DNA from: Anaerolineales bacterium
GTDB lineage: Bacteria > Chloroflexota > Anaerolineae > Anaerolineales > Villigracilaceae
Reading direction: 5' to 3'
Length of the DNA stretch: 64,000 nucleotides
Assembly: GCA_014860745.1 (NCBI GenBank)
Contig: JACZJC010000059.1
Coordinates: forward strand, 1 to 64,000
Every line of letters starts with the position of its first letter. Position 1 is the first letter of the stretch. A program made the translations under genes and the position numbers. Positions 40,612 through 49,996 of this stretch are shown here, piece by piece. The notes beneath the pieces are model-generated. The model did not search any database. It saw only the letters and a list, made by a program, of their open reading frames with translations, and was not told the DNA's origin.

Positions 40612-43413
40612 ATGCCGCCTACCTTTTATCTTATTGATGGCCACGCCCTTGCCTACCGCATGTATTTCGCATTGACCGCAGGCGGGGGCGGGAGTGCACG
40701 CTGGCAAACCTCCAAAGGGGAACCCACAGCCGGGATATACGGCTTCGCGCGTGAACTCGTCCGCGTGCTGGAACAGGAAAAGCCGGAATATCTCGCTGTC
40801 GCATTCGACGTGGGCAAGACCTTTCGCGATGACATCTTCCCCGATTACAAAGGCACGCGTGAAAAAATGCCCGACGACCTGCGTCCGCAGATCGAACGAA
40901 TCCGCGAGATGGTGGATGCCTTCAACATTCCGCGCCTTGAAATGGAAGGCTACGAAGCGGACGATGTTCTGGGCAGCATCGCCAAAATAGCGGCGGAACA
41001 AGGCCTGGGCGTAAAAATCATAACCGGTGACAGAGACCTGCTTCAGTTAGTCAATGAGCGCACGGCAGTCTATCTCGCAGGCGACGACCAGACGTACCTC
41101 TCCGATGCGGATGTTATAAAAAAACTGGGTGTGCGTGCGAATCAAGTTGTGGATTACAAAGCCATCGTCGGCGATACCTCCGACAACATTCCGGGGATAA
41201 AGGGTGTGGGCGAAAAGACCGCGATTTCCCTTCTGGAAAAATTCGGCACCCTCGATGCCATTTACGCCAATCTCGATCAAGTAGAGAATCGCTGGAAGGG
41301 AAAATTCGAGGCAGGCAGGGATGCGGCCTACATGAGCCGCGACCTCGCGCGGATTGAAATCAATCTCAAAATTAATCTTGACCTTGAACACGCCGCTGTC
41401 AGACCTTTTGACCCAGCCAAACTCGAAACCTTTTTTAAAGAAATGGAATTTAAAACCCTCCTGACGAAGATTCCCGCCATCAGCGGAAATGCGCCTGCCA
41501 CTGAAATCCCCGCCAGAGCGAAGAAGGGCAAGGCGGGCGAACAGATTTCCATGTTCCAGAATCAACCGCAGGTTGTTACTTTTTCCAAACCGTCGAACAT
41601 CGAAGTTGTCATCGTTGATTCTGACGATAAACTCGATGTGCTGAAAAAGGAACTAGCAAAGGCAAAGGTCATTTCTTTCGACACAGAAACCACCTCCACC
41701 GAAGAAATGAGGGCGGAGATCGTCGGTATCTCGCTGGCAGTCGAAGAAGGTCAGGGCTATTACATCCCCGTCGGCCATGTTGCCGGTAACAACCTGCCCA
41801 TCGAAAAAGTGATCCATGCGCTGACCCCCTCCATGACGGATGCGAAGATCGGCAAGGTGGCGCACAACGCCAAATACGATTACATCGTTCTCGCGCGGAA
41901 TGGATTGGTCGTTGCGCCATTGACCTTCGACACGATGCTGGCCGAATTCATCGTTGACCCGTCTTCACGAAACTTCGGGTTGAAGAATCTCGCATCCGCC
42001 CGCCTCGGTGAAGAGATGACCCACATCGAAGAACTCATTGGCAAAGGCAAGAAACAGATCAGCATGGCGGATGTTGCAATTGAGTCCGTGGCCGCCTATG
42101 CCGCCGCCGATGCCGAAAATACGTTGCGCCTTATGCCCATCATGCAAACCGAATTGAAGCGGGTGAACGGCGAGAAACTGCTCGATGAGATTGACATGCC
42201 GCTCACCGCCGTGCTGGCGGATATGGAAATGACCGGCGCGCTGATCGATATAAAATTTTTTGCGGAAATGTCGAAAGAACTGGAAAAACGTCTGGCCGAA
42301 ATCGAAAAGGAAATTTACGGCCATGCAGGCAAGACCTTCAATATCAACTCACCACAACAGCTCTCGGATGTGCTTTTCAATCATTTGCGCCTCGAACCAC
42401 CCGACAAAGGCCGCAAAACAGCGACGGGCTTTTATTCCACCTCGGCAGATGTGCTCGAAGCCCTACGCGATAAACACCCGATCCTAGTATGGATCCTCGA
42501 ACAGCGTGAATTATCCAAACTCAAATCCACGTATGTGGATGCACTTCCAGCCCAGGTGGACGAGAACACAGGCCGCGTGCATACCTCCTACAGCCAGATC
42601 GGCGCAGTGACGGGACGACTCTCCTCCAATAACCCGAACTTGCAGAACATTCCTATCCGCACGGATACGGGGCGCCGCGTCCGAAACGGCTTCATCGCCG
42701 ATAAAGGTAACGTTTTACTTTCTGTGGATTATTCACAGATCGAATTACGCATTGTCGCTCACATGGCGCAGGATGAAGCCATGATCCAGGCCTTCCGCGC
42801 GGGTGAGGATATCCACGCCACCACGGCCGCCGCCATCTACGATATTGAGTTGGATAAGGTCACAAAAGATATGCGCCGCCATGCCAAGGCCATCAACTTT
42901 GGTTTGATCTACGGCATGTCGGCATTCGGCCTCACCCGCTCCACCGAGTTGACCCTGGCCGAAGCGGAGGATTTCGTAAAAGCCTATTTCAGAAAATTCC
43001 CCGGCGTGAAAAAATATCTCGATGGAATGCGAAGGCAAGCCGCTGAGATCGGTTATGTGGAAACTCTGCTTGGGCGCAAACGCTATTTTCCAGCTTTGCA
43101 GGGCAAGGTCAACGTGCAGATGAAGAACCGCGAAGAACGCGAAGCCATCAATGCGCCAATTCAAGGCACGGCTGCCGATATCATGAAGATCGCCATGCTG
43201 AAGATTCCGTCCACGTTAAAGCAGGCAGCCTTGCAAGGCAAAATGCTTTTGCAGGTGCACGATGAACTTGTGATCGAATGCCCGAAGAGCGAAATGCATA
43301 AGACGGCTCAGGTCGTTCAGGAAACGATGGCAAATGCCTACCCGATGAGCATTCCCCTCGAAACAGAAGCAAGAGCGGGCGCGAATTGGGGCGAGATGTC
43401 TGTTATCAAATAA
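40612..43413 (+). CDS. polA: DNA polymerase I
   Basis: A 933-residue DNA polymerase I for gap filling and Okazaki-fragment processing. The 5'-3' exonuclease (about residues 1-290) begins LIDGHALAYRMYFAL and has GYEADDVLGS and GDTSDNIPGIKGVGEKTA. The 3'-5' proofreading domain (about 335-515) keeps its acidic residues: FDTETTS, AHNAKYDYIVL and AYAAADAENTL. The polymerase has motif A (VDYSQIELRIVAH), motif B (RRHAKAINFGLIYGMSAFGL) and motif C (LLQVHDELVIECP). All three activities therefore look intact. There is no clear ribosome site before the ATG. Confidence 0.98.
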   Translation: MPPTFYLIDGHALAYRMYFALTAGGGGSARWQTSKGEPTAGIYGFARELVRVLEQEKPEYLAVAFDVGKTFRDDIFPDYKGTREKMPDDLRPQIERIREMVDAFNIPRLEMEGYEADDVLGSIAKIAAEQGLGVKIITGDRDLLQLVNERTAVYLAGDDQTYLSDADVIKKLGVRANQVVDYKAIVGDTSDNIPGIKGVGEKTAISLLEKFGTLDAIYANLDQVENRWKGKFEAGRDAAYMSRDLARIEINLKINLDLEHAAVRPFDPAKLETFFKEMEFKTLLTKIPAISGNAPATEIPARAKKGKAGEQISMFQNQPQVVTFSKPSNIEVVIVDSDDKLDVLKKELAKAKVISFDTETTSTEEMRAEIVGISLAVEEGQGYYIPVGHVAGNNLPIEKVIHALTPSMTDAKIGKVAHNAKYDYIVLARNGLVVAPLTFDTMLAEFIVDPSSRNFGLKNLASARLGEEMTHIEELIGKGKKQISMADVAIESVAAYAAADAENTLRLMPIMQTELKRVNGEKLLDEIDMPLTAVLADMEMTGALIDIKFFAEMSKELEKRLAEIEKEIYGHAGKTFNINSPQQLSDVLFNHLRLEPPDKGRKTATGFYSTSADVLEALRDKHPILVWILEQRELSKLKSTYVDALPAQVDENTGRVHTSYSQIGAVTGRLSSNNPNLQNIPIRTDTGRRVRNGFIADKGNVLLSVDYSQIELRIVAHMAQDEAMIQAFRAGEDIHATTAAAIYDIELDKVTKDMRRHAKAINFGLIYGMSAFGLTRSTELTLAEAEDFVKAYFRKFPGVKKYLDGMRRQAAEIGYVETLLGRKRYFPALQGKVNVQMKNREEREAINAPIQGTAADIMKIAMLKIPSTLKQAALQGKMLLQVHDELVIECPKSEMHKTAQVVQETMANAYPMSIPLETEARAGANWGEMSVIK

Positions 43414-43426
43414 TCAGATTTGTTTG

Positions 43427-43512
43427 TACACGGATTAGACGGAATTCACGGATACTTGAAAAACCACAAAAAAAATTCCGCGCGCTTCCGTGTCCGTCTG
43501 TGTAATCCGTGC
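43427..43512. repeat. CACGGATTA-type inverted repeat element
   Basis: TACACGGATTAGACGGAATT with CACGGATA (43427-43454) faces TTCCGTGTCCGTCTGTGTAA with TCCGTGC (43486-43512) in inverted orientation. The units match the widespread CACGGAT(T/A)ACACGGAT repeat style. A small hairpin CCCAAAAG/CTTTTGGG lies at 43512-43528. Confidence 0.7.
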
Positions 43513-43545
43513 CCAAAAGCCTTTTGGGTAATGCTTAGACAAGGT

Positions 43546-43551
43546 TATAAT
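43546..43551 (+). promoter_or_regulatory. -10 element of the TPR gene
   Basis: TATAAT 49 bp before the ATG at 43601, just beyond the inverted repeat element. Confidence 0.45.
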
Positions 43552-43600
43552 TCCGTATCCATAAATCAATCCCCGCACACGCGAAAGTAGAAAATCAACC

Positions 43601-45910
43601 ATGCCCGGACGAGATGACATCTTCCAAAAAGCATTGAACGAAGGCCACTCGGCCGCCTGGGACCAGGAATGGGACAAGGCCGTCAGCGCCTATCGCCGCG
43701 CCCTGCAGGAAATTCCCGATAACCCCAAGGCGCTCAGCAGCCTTGCGCTTGCTTTGTATCAGTCCGGCGCCATCGAAGAGGCGTTGCAGATCTACATGAA
43801 CGTGGCCAAGCTCTCGCCCGACGATCCCATCCCCATGGAAAAAGTGGCGCAGCTTTCCGAAAGGCTTGGTAATCTAAAAAACGCGATGGATGCCGCCATC
43901 CGCGCCGGAGATCTTTTTCTGCAGCAGCGAGATGCCGACAAAGCGCTCGAAAACTGGGTGCGGGTTACAAATCTAAACCCGGAACATGCCATTGCGCGTT
44001 CACGACTCGCACAAGTGCATGAAAAGCTTGGGCACACGCAACAGGCTGTAACGGAATATCTCGCGCTGGCCAGCATCATTCAACGCGCAGGCAACGCCGA
44101 AAAATCAAAAGAGATGGTGGACAAAGCCCAATCCATTTCGCCGAACAGTTCCGAAGTAAAACAAGCACAGACTTTGCTTAAAACAGGACAGCTACTCCCC
44201 AAACCGATACGCGGCAAAGGCGGCACAGGACCCATCCGCATGTCACAAGTCCGGCAGCTGCAGGAACCGCAAAAGGCCGCCTCCGGGCTGGACCCGATCA
44301 CGGATGCCCGCCAAAAGGCATTGACCCAGCTGGCAGAGCTGCTCTTCGAATTCTCCGACGAAAGCCCCACCGCCCAGGAACGCCGCGGACTTTCTGCCAT
44401 TATGAAAGGCACGGGTGGTCTCTCTCTTCAGCAGGCCGAACAGACCAAGGTTGTGCTCCATCTTGGACAAGCCATCGATGCGCAAAGCAAAGGCAGAGAA
44501 TCGCAAGCCGCAGAGGAGATGGAAGCCGCGCTCGAAGCGAACTTCAAACATCCCGCCCTATATTTCAACCTTGGTCTTTTGCGTTACAAAGGGGAGCGGT
44601 ACGAAAGCGCGCAACGTTTCTTACAGAATGCCATCAAACATCATGATTACGCCCTTGCCACCCGCCTTCTGCTCGCGCAAATCCTCGCCAAAAAATCCGA
44701 CTTTCACGGCGCCGCGTTGGAATACCTGGAGGCCTTGAAACTCGCCGATTCCATGACCGTCCCTTCCGACAAGGCCGATGAAATCCGCCAGCAATATGAG
44801 CCATTCATCGAAGCGCAAAAGAATCAAAAAGATGAAAGCGGCCTGCAAAAAATCTGCGAGAACATCAACAGCCTGCTCACCCGCGCGGACTGGCGCGAAC
44901 AGCTGCATAAAACCCGCGAGCAAATGCCCAAACAGGAAGGTGAGATGCTTGCCCCGTTGGCAGATGTAATTTTGCAGGCGCAATCCAGTTCTGTGCTCGA
45001 ATCGATGAACCGCATCAATCAATTGGCACGCATGGGAAGCCTGCGCTCCGCCATGGATGAAGCCTACGACGCGGTCATCCACGCCCCCACGTATCTACCG
45101 CTGCATACCCTCATGGGAGACCTGCTGGTTCAGGAAGGCCGGCCTGCAGATGCCATTATGAAGTACGGCGTCGTGGCCCAGGCCTACAGCGCGCGGGGGG
45201 AAGTTCTGCAAGCCACAAAATTGCTGCGCCGCATCATCCAACTCTCGCCCATGGACCTCAACTCGCGCAACCGCCTCATCGACCAGCTCGTGGCACGCGG
45301 ACAGATCGACGATGCCATTCACGAATACCTTGAACTTGCCGCCATCCACTACCGACTCGCCGAGTTGGATATGGCGCGCAAGACCTTCACCATTGCACTG
45401 CGTCTCGTCCAACAGGGCAACGCCAGCCGCGATTGGAACACCCACATCCTCCAGCGGATGGCCGATATCGACCTCCAGCGGTTGGATTGGAAACAAGCCC
45501 TGCGCGTCTACGAACAGATCCGCACCCTCGCCCCCGATGACGATGCCGCCCGCAAACAGATCATCGAACTCAACCTGCGCATGGCCCAGCCCGACAAAGC
45601 CCTAAGCGAATTGGAAAATTACATCAACCACCTTGAAAGCCAGAACAAAAACGACCTTGCCATCAGCTTCCTTGAAGACCTGGTGAAAGACCACGAAGAC
45701 CAGCCCTTGCTCAAACGCACCCTTGCGGCTCAACTTCATCACAGCGGGCGCACTGCCGAAGCCGTAGGCCTGCTGGACGCCCTCGGCGAAGACCTGGTGA
45801 GAAAAGGAGACAAACCAGGCGCAACCGAAGTCATCAACCAGATCGTTCTGATGAACCCGCCCAATGCGGATGAATACCGGCAGTTCCTGAATCAATTAAG
45901 AAGCGAATAA
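43601..45910 (+). CDS. Large TPR-repeat protein
   Basis: A 769-residue soluble protein made largely of tetratricopeptide repeats, which bind partner proteins. Clear repeats are at the N-terminus (AVSAYRRALQEIPDNPKALSSLALALYQSGAIEEALQIYMNVAKLSPDDP) and throughout to the end (GRTAEAVGLLDALGEDLVRKGDKPGATEVINQIVLMNPP). A region of about residues 205-250 is less regular and charged. No signal peptide or membrane helix is visible. It stands alone between polA and ctaA, so context gives little. It may organise a complex, but no function is assigned. Confidence 0.88.
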   Translation: MPGRDDIFQKALNEGHSAAWDQEWDKAVSAYRRALQEIPDNPKALSSLALALYQSGAIEEALQIYMNVAKLSPDDPIPMEKVAQLSERLGNLKNAMDAAIRAGDLFLQQRDADKALENWVRVTNLNPEHAIARSRLAQVHEKLGHTQQAVTEYLALASIIQRAGNAEKSKEMVDKAQSISPNSSEVKQAQTLLKTGQLLPKPIRGKGGTGPIRMSQVRQLQEPQKAASGLDPITDARQKALTQLAELLFEFSDESPTAQERRGLSAIMKGTGGLSLQQAEQTKVVLHLGQAIDAQSKGRESQAAEEMEAALEANFKHPALYFNLGLLRYKGERYESAQRFLQNAIKHHDYALATRLLLAQILAKKSDFHGAALEYLEALKLADSMTVPSDKADEIRQQYEPFIEAQKNQKDESGLQKICENINSLLTRADWREQLHKTREQMPKQEGEMLAPLADVILQAQSSSVLESMNRINQLARMGSLRSAMDEAYDAVIHAPTYLPLHTLMGDLLVQEGRPADAIMKYGVVAQAYSARGEVLQATKLLRRIIQLSPMDLNSRNRLIDQLVARGQIDDAIHEYLELAAIHYRLAELDMARKTFTIALRLVQQGNASRDWNTHILQRMADIDLQRLDWKQALRVYEQIRTLAPDDDAARKQIIELNLRMAQPDKALSELENYINHLESQNKNDLAISFLEDLVKDHEDQPLLKRTLAAQLHHSGRTAEAVGLLDALGEDLVRKGDKPGATEVINQIVLMNPPNADEYRQFLNQLRSE

Positions 45911-45923
45911 AATCATGAGAACG

Positions 45924-45960
45924 AAAAATATCCATCGCAACCATGCGGTGGATATTTTTT
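45924..45960 (+). terminator. Intrinsic terminator
   Basis: AAAAATATCCATCGCA (45924-45939) pairs with TGCGGTGGATATTTTT (45944 onwards, one G-T pair), loop ACCA, followed by T. Confidence 0.85.
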
Positions 45961-46110
45961 GCCGCCTCCTTCCCGACCTGGAGCCTGCTCCCGGTATTCG
46001 AGGCGCTATCAATCCGCTGACAAATTTTCCGCAACGGGGATTCCCAATCATGACAATCATTCACTCCAACCTGTGACAAATGTTTTCATGGCGATTAAAG
46101 TCCCTCATGC

Positions 46111-46116
46111 TATAAT
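46111..46116 (+). promoter_or_regulatory. -10 element of ctaA
   Basis: TATAAT 29 bp before the ATG at 46146; a TGGAGA ribosome site lies at 46134-46139. Confidence 0.55.
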
Positions 46117-46145
46117 CCCAGCGATTTCATCACTGGAGATAGAAA

Positions 46146-47174
46146 ATGCCAAAAACCCAGAACAACGCTGTAATGAAATGGCTGTATATTTTCGCCTTCG
46201 TTGTAGCCTTTCTCGTCTTCTTTGGGGGGTTTGTCCGTCTCACCCGCTCCGGGTTGTCCATCGTCGAGTGGAATCCCATCAGCGGAGTGATCCCACCCAT
46301 CGGCCAGCAGGCCTGGGAGTTGGAATTCGCAAAATATCAACTCACCCCTGAATACCTCAAGATCAACACCGGCATGACGCTTGGTGAATATCAATTCATC
46401 TTTTACATGGAATGGATTCACCGCATCGTCGCCAGGCTGGCAGGCTTGTACTATGCCATTCCCGTTTTTTATTTCCTTTTCAAGAAAACCATCCCCTTCA
46501 GGGAATTTGGCGTCTATTTTGTGATGGGTATGCTCTTCATTGGACAGGCGTTCATGGGCTGGTATATGGTTGCCAGCGGACTTGTAGACCGACCTGCAGT
46601 AAGCCATTTCCGCCTGACCGTTCATCTGCTGTTTGCCCTGACTCTCTTCAGCCTGGCTCTTTGGACAGCCTTCGGCCACAAATACGGTTTCCACGATTCA
46701 TCGAAAAAAGTGAAATGGTCGCTGCCGTCGAAACTCGCACTCTGGTCAACCCTCGTGCTGGTCATCCAAATCTCCTACGGCGGAATGACGGCGGGACTCA
46801 AAGCAGGTCACGTCTCAGATACCTGGCCCCTTATGCTGGGAAAATGGCTTCCGGCCAACTTGTTCTCGTCGTGGATCAATCTCTTTGAATCCCCGCAAAC
46901 GATCGTCTTCATCCACCGCTGGTTTGCATGGCTTGGACTCATCCTCGTGCCGGTTGTGTTCTACGTCGTTAAAAAACAAAACTACCCTGCCGATATCCAG
47001 AACGGATTGAAATGGTTATTCGGCGTAGTTGCCCTGCAAGTCACCCTTGGCGTGTGGACCATTCTCTCCTACGTGAATATCGTCATCGCGCTCACCCACC
47101 AGGCAAATGCGATCTTCCTGCTTGGGCTCGCCCTGTATTTTATCCACCGCTTCCGCGCATTGGATGGAAAATAA
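46146..47174 (+). CDS. ctaA: Heme A synthase (CtaA/Cox15 family)
   Basis: A 342-residue membrane enzyme that oxidises heme O to heme A for aa3-type cytochrome oxidases. It has about eight hydrophobic helices and the conserved signatures FVRLTRSGLSIVEWNPISGVIPP, EWIHRIVARLAG (first heme-ligating His), HFRLTVHLLFAL, GGMTAGLKAGHVSDTWP, FIHRWFAW and ALTHQANAI. The pair of His-containing helices in each half is visible. No ctaB or cox genes are adjacent. Its presence implies a heme-copper oxidase and some oxygen respiration or tolerance, in contrast to the decarboxylase Na+ pump upstream. Confidence 0.95.
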   Translation: MPKTQNNAVMKWLYIFAFVVAFLVFFGGFVRLTRSGLSIVEWNPISGVIPPIGQQAWELEFAKYQLTPEYLKINTGMTLGEYQFIFYMEWIHRIVARLAGLYYAIPVFYFLFKKTIPFREFGVYFVMGMLFIGQAFMGWYMVASGLVDRPAVSHFRLTVHLLFALTLFSLALWTAFGHKYGFHDSSKKVKWSLPSKLALWSTLVLVIQISYGGMTAGLKAGHVSDTWPLMLGKWLPANLFSSWINLFESPQTIVFIHRWFAWLGLILVPVVFYVVKKQNYPADIQNGLKWLFGVVALQVTLGVWTILSYVNIVIALTHQANAIFLLGLALYFIHRFRALDGK

Positions 47175-47195
47175 ACACAATCGTCCTGTTTTATC

Positions 47196-47384
47196 TTATC
47201 GCATCCATCTGGTCAGCGCAAAACCAACCATGCCAAGCGCCAACCCAAGAGAGGAAAGTCCCCAGGAAAAAAAATTCAAGAAGAAGGTGGATTCGAGAAC
47301 TTTGATCACCATTAAAAAGGGGAGGATGACTCCCATCAGCATCATGAGCAGGCCGAGGGTTAGGAGGAGATGCGGAGATTTCAT
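47196..47384 (-). CDS. Small two-helix membrane protein
   Basis: A 62-residue hydrophobic protein with two predicted membrane helices (about residues 5-27 and 33-58) and a basic end (LTRWMR). Its ATG overlaps the stop of the ABC ATPase by four bases (ATGA), so translation is coupled. No family is recognised. It is the last gene of the oligopeptide-type ABC operon and could be an accessory subunit or simply a passenger. Confidence 0.6.
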   Translation of the reverse strand: MKSPHLLLTLGLLMMLMGVILPFLMVIKVLESTFFLNFFSWGLSSLGLALGMVGFALTRWMR

Positions 47385-48385
47385 TTTGGTTGATACAGCC
47401 AGCAGGCGACGAAATGCTCGGGGATGGGTTCGAAGTCCACAGGCTCCTTTTCATCACACAACCCGGCAATGGCTTTTGCACAGCGCGGATGGAAACGGCA
47501 GCCTTTCGGGGGATTCGCCAAACTCGGCGGCTCGCCCGGCGGCACCTCTTTGAATGAATCCGCATTGCGCGCATCGGGGTCGGATGTAGCGGCGAGCAAT
47601 GCAGTTGTATATGGATGCAGCGGATTTTCAAGCAATTGGCGGGTATCCGCTTTTTCGATCAGGTTGCCTGCATACATCACGAAAATGCGCGCGGAAAAAT
47701 ATTTCACCGTGGAAAGATCGTGTGTAATGTAGATCACCGATAGGTGATATTTTTCCTGCAACGCCTTCATCAGTTTTAAGATCTCAACGCGCACCGAGGC
47801 ATCGAGCATCGAAACCGGCTCATCCGCCACGATCAATTTCGGCGAAAGGATCATCGCCCGCGCAATGACCACGCGCTGCTGCTGGCCTCCGCTTAACATG
47901 TGCGGAAACTTCGGTAAAAAATCATCCGCTGGATAGAGCTTAACCTCATCCATCGCCTTGCGAATCTTTTCGAGCCGTTCTTCCTTATCCCGAACGCCTT
48001 TGATGATGAGGGGCTCTTCCAAAATCTGTTGAACGGTCATGAACGGCGGAAGCGCGCCATAGGGATCCTGTTGGACATACCCGATCTCAAAACGATAATC
48101 GCGCAATCCCTTTGTATTTAATTTTGCAAGATTTTTTCCCTTGAAGACCACTTCCCCGCTGGTGGGGATGTTCAGCCCGAGGATGGTTTTCATGAGGCTG
48201 GATTTTCCGCATCCGCTCTCGCCGACAACTGCCACGGTTTCCCCCTCCGCCATCTCAAAGCTGACGTTATCCACCGCCTTGACATAGCCCGCATGACCAA
48301 AGCCAAACCGCCGCAACTCATACCAGACATGCAAATCACGAATGGACAACAAGGTCTCCCTGGGTTCATTGAATTCAACTGCCAT
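47381..48385 (-). CDS. Oligopeptide-type ABC transporter ATP-binding protein (DppF/OppF-like)
   Basis: A 334-residue ATPase with Walker A GESGCGKSS, signature LSGGQQQRV, Walker B LIVADEPVSMLD and H-loop YITHDL. The C-terminal oligopeptide extension carries CRFHPRCAKA (Cys residues of the family's C-terminal Fe-S-like motif) and a final CWLYQPK. I place the start at the ATG at 48385, with AAAGG eight bases before it; a longer start at 48427 is possible. It pairs with the DppD-like ATPase upstream. The DinB-fold gene lies between them. Confidence 0.93.
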   Translation of the reverse strand: MAVEFNEPRETLLSIRDLHVWYELRRFGFGHAGYVKAVDNVSFEMAEGETVAVVGESGCGKSSLMKTILGLNIPTSGEVVFKGKNLAKLNTKGLRDYRFEIGYVQQDPYGALPPFMTVQQILEEPLIIKGVRDKEERLEKIRKAMDEVKLYPADDFLPKFPHMLSGGQQQRVVIARAMILSPKLIVADEPVSMLDASVRVEILKLMKALQEKYHLSVIYITHDLSTVKYFSARIFVMYAGNLIEKADTRQLLENPLHPYTTALLAATSDPDARNADSFKEVPPGEPPSLANPPKGCRFHPRCAKAIAGLCDEKEPVDFEPIPEHFVACWLYQPK

Positions 48386-48436
48386 ATTGTTAACCTTTCT
48401 TAATTCAGTGATCATATCTGTGTTCATAATTGTCCG

Positions 48437-49018
48437 TTACTTTCTTTGTTCCGTGGCGGAACCAAACCCGGTTTGCAGGCCTTTCAAACATTCCATCATG
48501 CCGAGGTGGCGGCAATCATGCGACAGGAAAACCAGCAGGTTGAGGCGAATACTTTCCAATTTCTTCCTAAATTCCTCATCCTCATTTTCAAAATTTGGAT
48601 AGCGTTCATCCAGCAAAGCCACGAATTTTTCAATGGCTTCGTACGAGCGGCTCAAATAATCCATCAGCTCGTTTTTGGGCGGGAGGGGAAGAGTTGCGGC
48701 CACATCGTCATTTAGACCTGTGCCGACAGTGGCATTCAATTCGGTTGGAAAGCCCCATTTCTGTGCAAGGCTTTCTCTTGCCCAGATCTCCCTCGGTTCG
48801 CCAAAATCTTCGCCGAGTTGGGGGGTACGTTCCAAAATAATAGCCCTCAGAAAATCAGATTCGCGCGCAAGATGCCAGAGATGGAATCCGATGGACGTGC
48901 TGTAGCCGCGCGGCTTCCAACGCAGTTGGGCTTCATCCAATTCTTCGGCAAAATCGAGCACAACCTTGTGAATATCCTTGAATAAAAAAAGAACATCATA
49001 AAGAGCCTGGGGTGACAT
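48437..49018 (-). CDS. DinB/YfiT-fold four-helix protein (not DNA polymerase IV)
   Basis: A 193-residue protein of the DinB-like metal-binding four-helix-bundle superfamily, unrelated to the polymerase dinB. The likely metal ligands are His residues in GFHLWHLARESDF and in LSHDCRHLGMME. The family contains thiol-dependent transferases and damage-inducible proteins of unknown action. It sits between the two ATPase genes of the peptide-type operon with small gaps, so it is co-transcribed. Whether it works with the transporter is unknown. Confidence 0.85.
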   Translation of the reverse strand: MSPQALYDVLFLFKDIHKVVLDFAEELDEAQLRWKPRGYSTSIGFHLWHLARESDFLRAIILERTPQLGEDFGEPREIWARESLAQKWGFPTELNATVGTGLNDDVAATLPLPPKNELMDYLSRSYEAIEKFVALLDERYPNFENEDEEFRKKLESIRLNLLVFLSHDCRHLGMMECLKGLQTGFGSATEQRK

Positions 49019-49033
49019 GGCATTATTCCCGGT

Positions 49034-49996
49034 TCATTGATGCAGCCAGCATTTCACCCTGCGTTTCCCTTTTTGGAAAACAGGCGGTTCTTCACTGCAT
49101 TTTTCGAACCGAAAGGGGCAACGCGCCGCAAAACGACATCCGCTGGGGGGATTCATCAAACTCGGCGGCTGGCCGGTGATGAAGATCGGATCCGACTCGC
49201 TGCGCAGGCGCGGGACGCTCGCCATGAGCATTTGTGAATAGGGATGCAGCGGAGCGGGGAAGAAATCCTTCGCATCGCCCGTCTCCACGATCTGGCCTGC
49301 ATACATGATCGCAACTTCGTCCGCCAGCTCGCTGGAGGTGGCAATATCATGGGTAATGAGAATGTAGGACGTGCCAAGTTCGTGCTTGATGCGTTTCAAC
49401 ACATTCATAATGTTGGCCTGCGTCAGCAGATCCAAAGCTGAGGTTGGCTCGTCCAAAACAATCAGACTGGGAGAAGTGACAAGCGCCATTGCCAGCGCTA
49501 CACGCTGGCGCATCCCGCCACTCAATTCAAACGGATAGCGGGCAACAAAATCGGCCGGGACGCCCACATGCTGGAACATTTTGTAAACCAGTCCATAGGC
49601 CTCGGCTTTGGTTAATCCCAAATGGATCATGGCGGGTTCAGCCACTTGATCTCCCACTTTCAGAACCGGGTTCAATGCATTCATAGCGGCCTGAGGAACA
49701 AGGGAGATGCCTACCCAGCGCACGTTCTGGCGGTATTCCTCATCGTCCAAAGCCATCACATCCTGGCCTTGCAAATATACTTTGCCCGAATATTTATCCA
49801 CGTTACGCGGAAGCAGGCGCAGCAAGGCCTTGGAAAGGGAAGTTTTTCCACAGCCTGATTCGCCCAGCACAACTACGGCGCGGTTCGTGCCGAGTTCAAA
49901 GTCCACTCCATCCACGGCTTGAACCGTGCCATAGGATGTCTTGAAATGCAGGACAAGGTTTTCGATATTTAGTAGTTTTTCCGATGATGTCGTCAT
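49034..49996 (-). CDS. Oligopeptide-type ABC transporter ATP-binding protein (DppD/OppD-like)
   Basis: A 320-residue ATPase. Walker A is GESGCGKTS, the signature LSGGMRQRV, Walker B LIVLDEPTSALD and the H-loop LITHDI. The C-terminal domain has the oligopeptide-type SGCRFAARCPFRFEKCSEEPPVF and ends KCWLHQ. It overlaps the permease gene upstream (ATGA at 49993-49996). The substrate class is peptides or other small compounds; the unusual binding protein in the same operon prevents closer assignment. Confidence 0.94.
   Translation of the reverse strand: MTTSSEKLLNIENLVLHFKTSYGTVQAVDGVDFELGTNRAVVVLGESGCGKTSLSKALLRLLPRNVDKYSGKVYLQGQDVMALDDEEYRQNVRWVGISLVPQAAMNALNPVLKVGDQVAEPAMIHLGLTKAEAYGLVYKMFQHVGVPADFVARYPFELSGGMRQRVALAMALVTSPSLIVLDEPTSALDLLTQANIMNVLKRIKHELGTSYILITHDIATSSELADEVAIMYAGQIVETGDAKDFFPAPLHPYSQMLMASVPRLRSESDPIFITGQPPSLMNPPSGCRFAARCPFRFEKCSEEPPVFQKGKRRVKCWLHQ

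Noticed and set aside
48437-49018. A second DNA polymerase IV because of the DinB family name
   Set aside because: The protein is a 193-residue four-helix metal-binding fold without polymerase motifs; the real polymerase gene is at 13273-14439.
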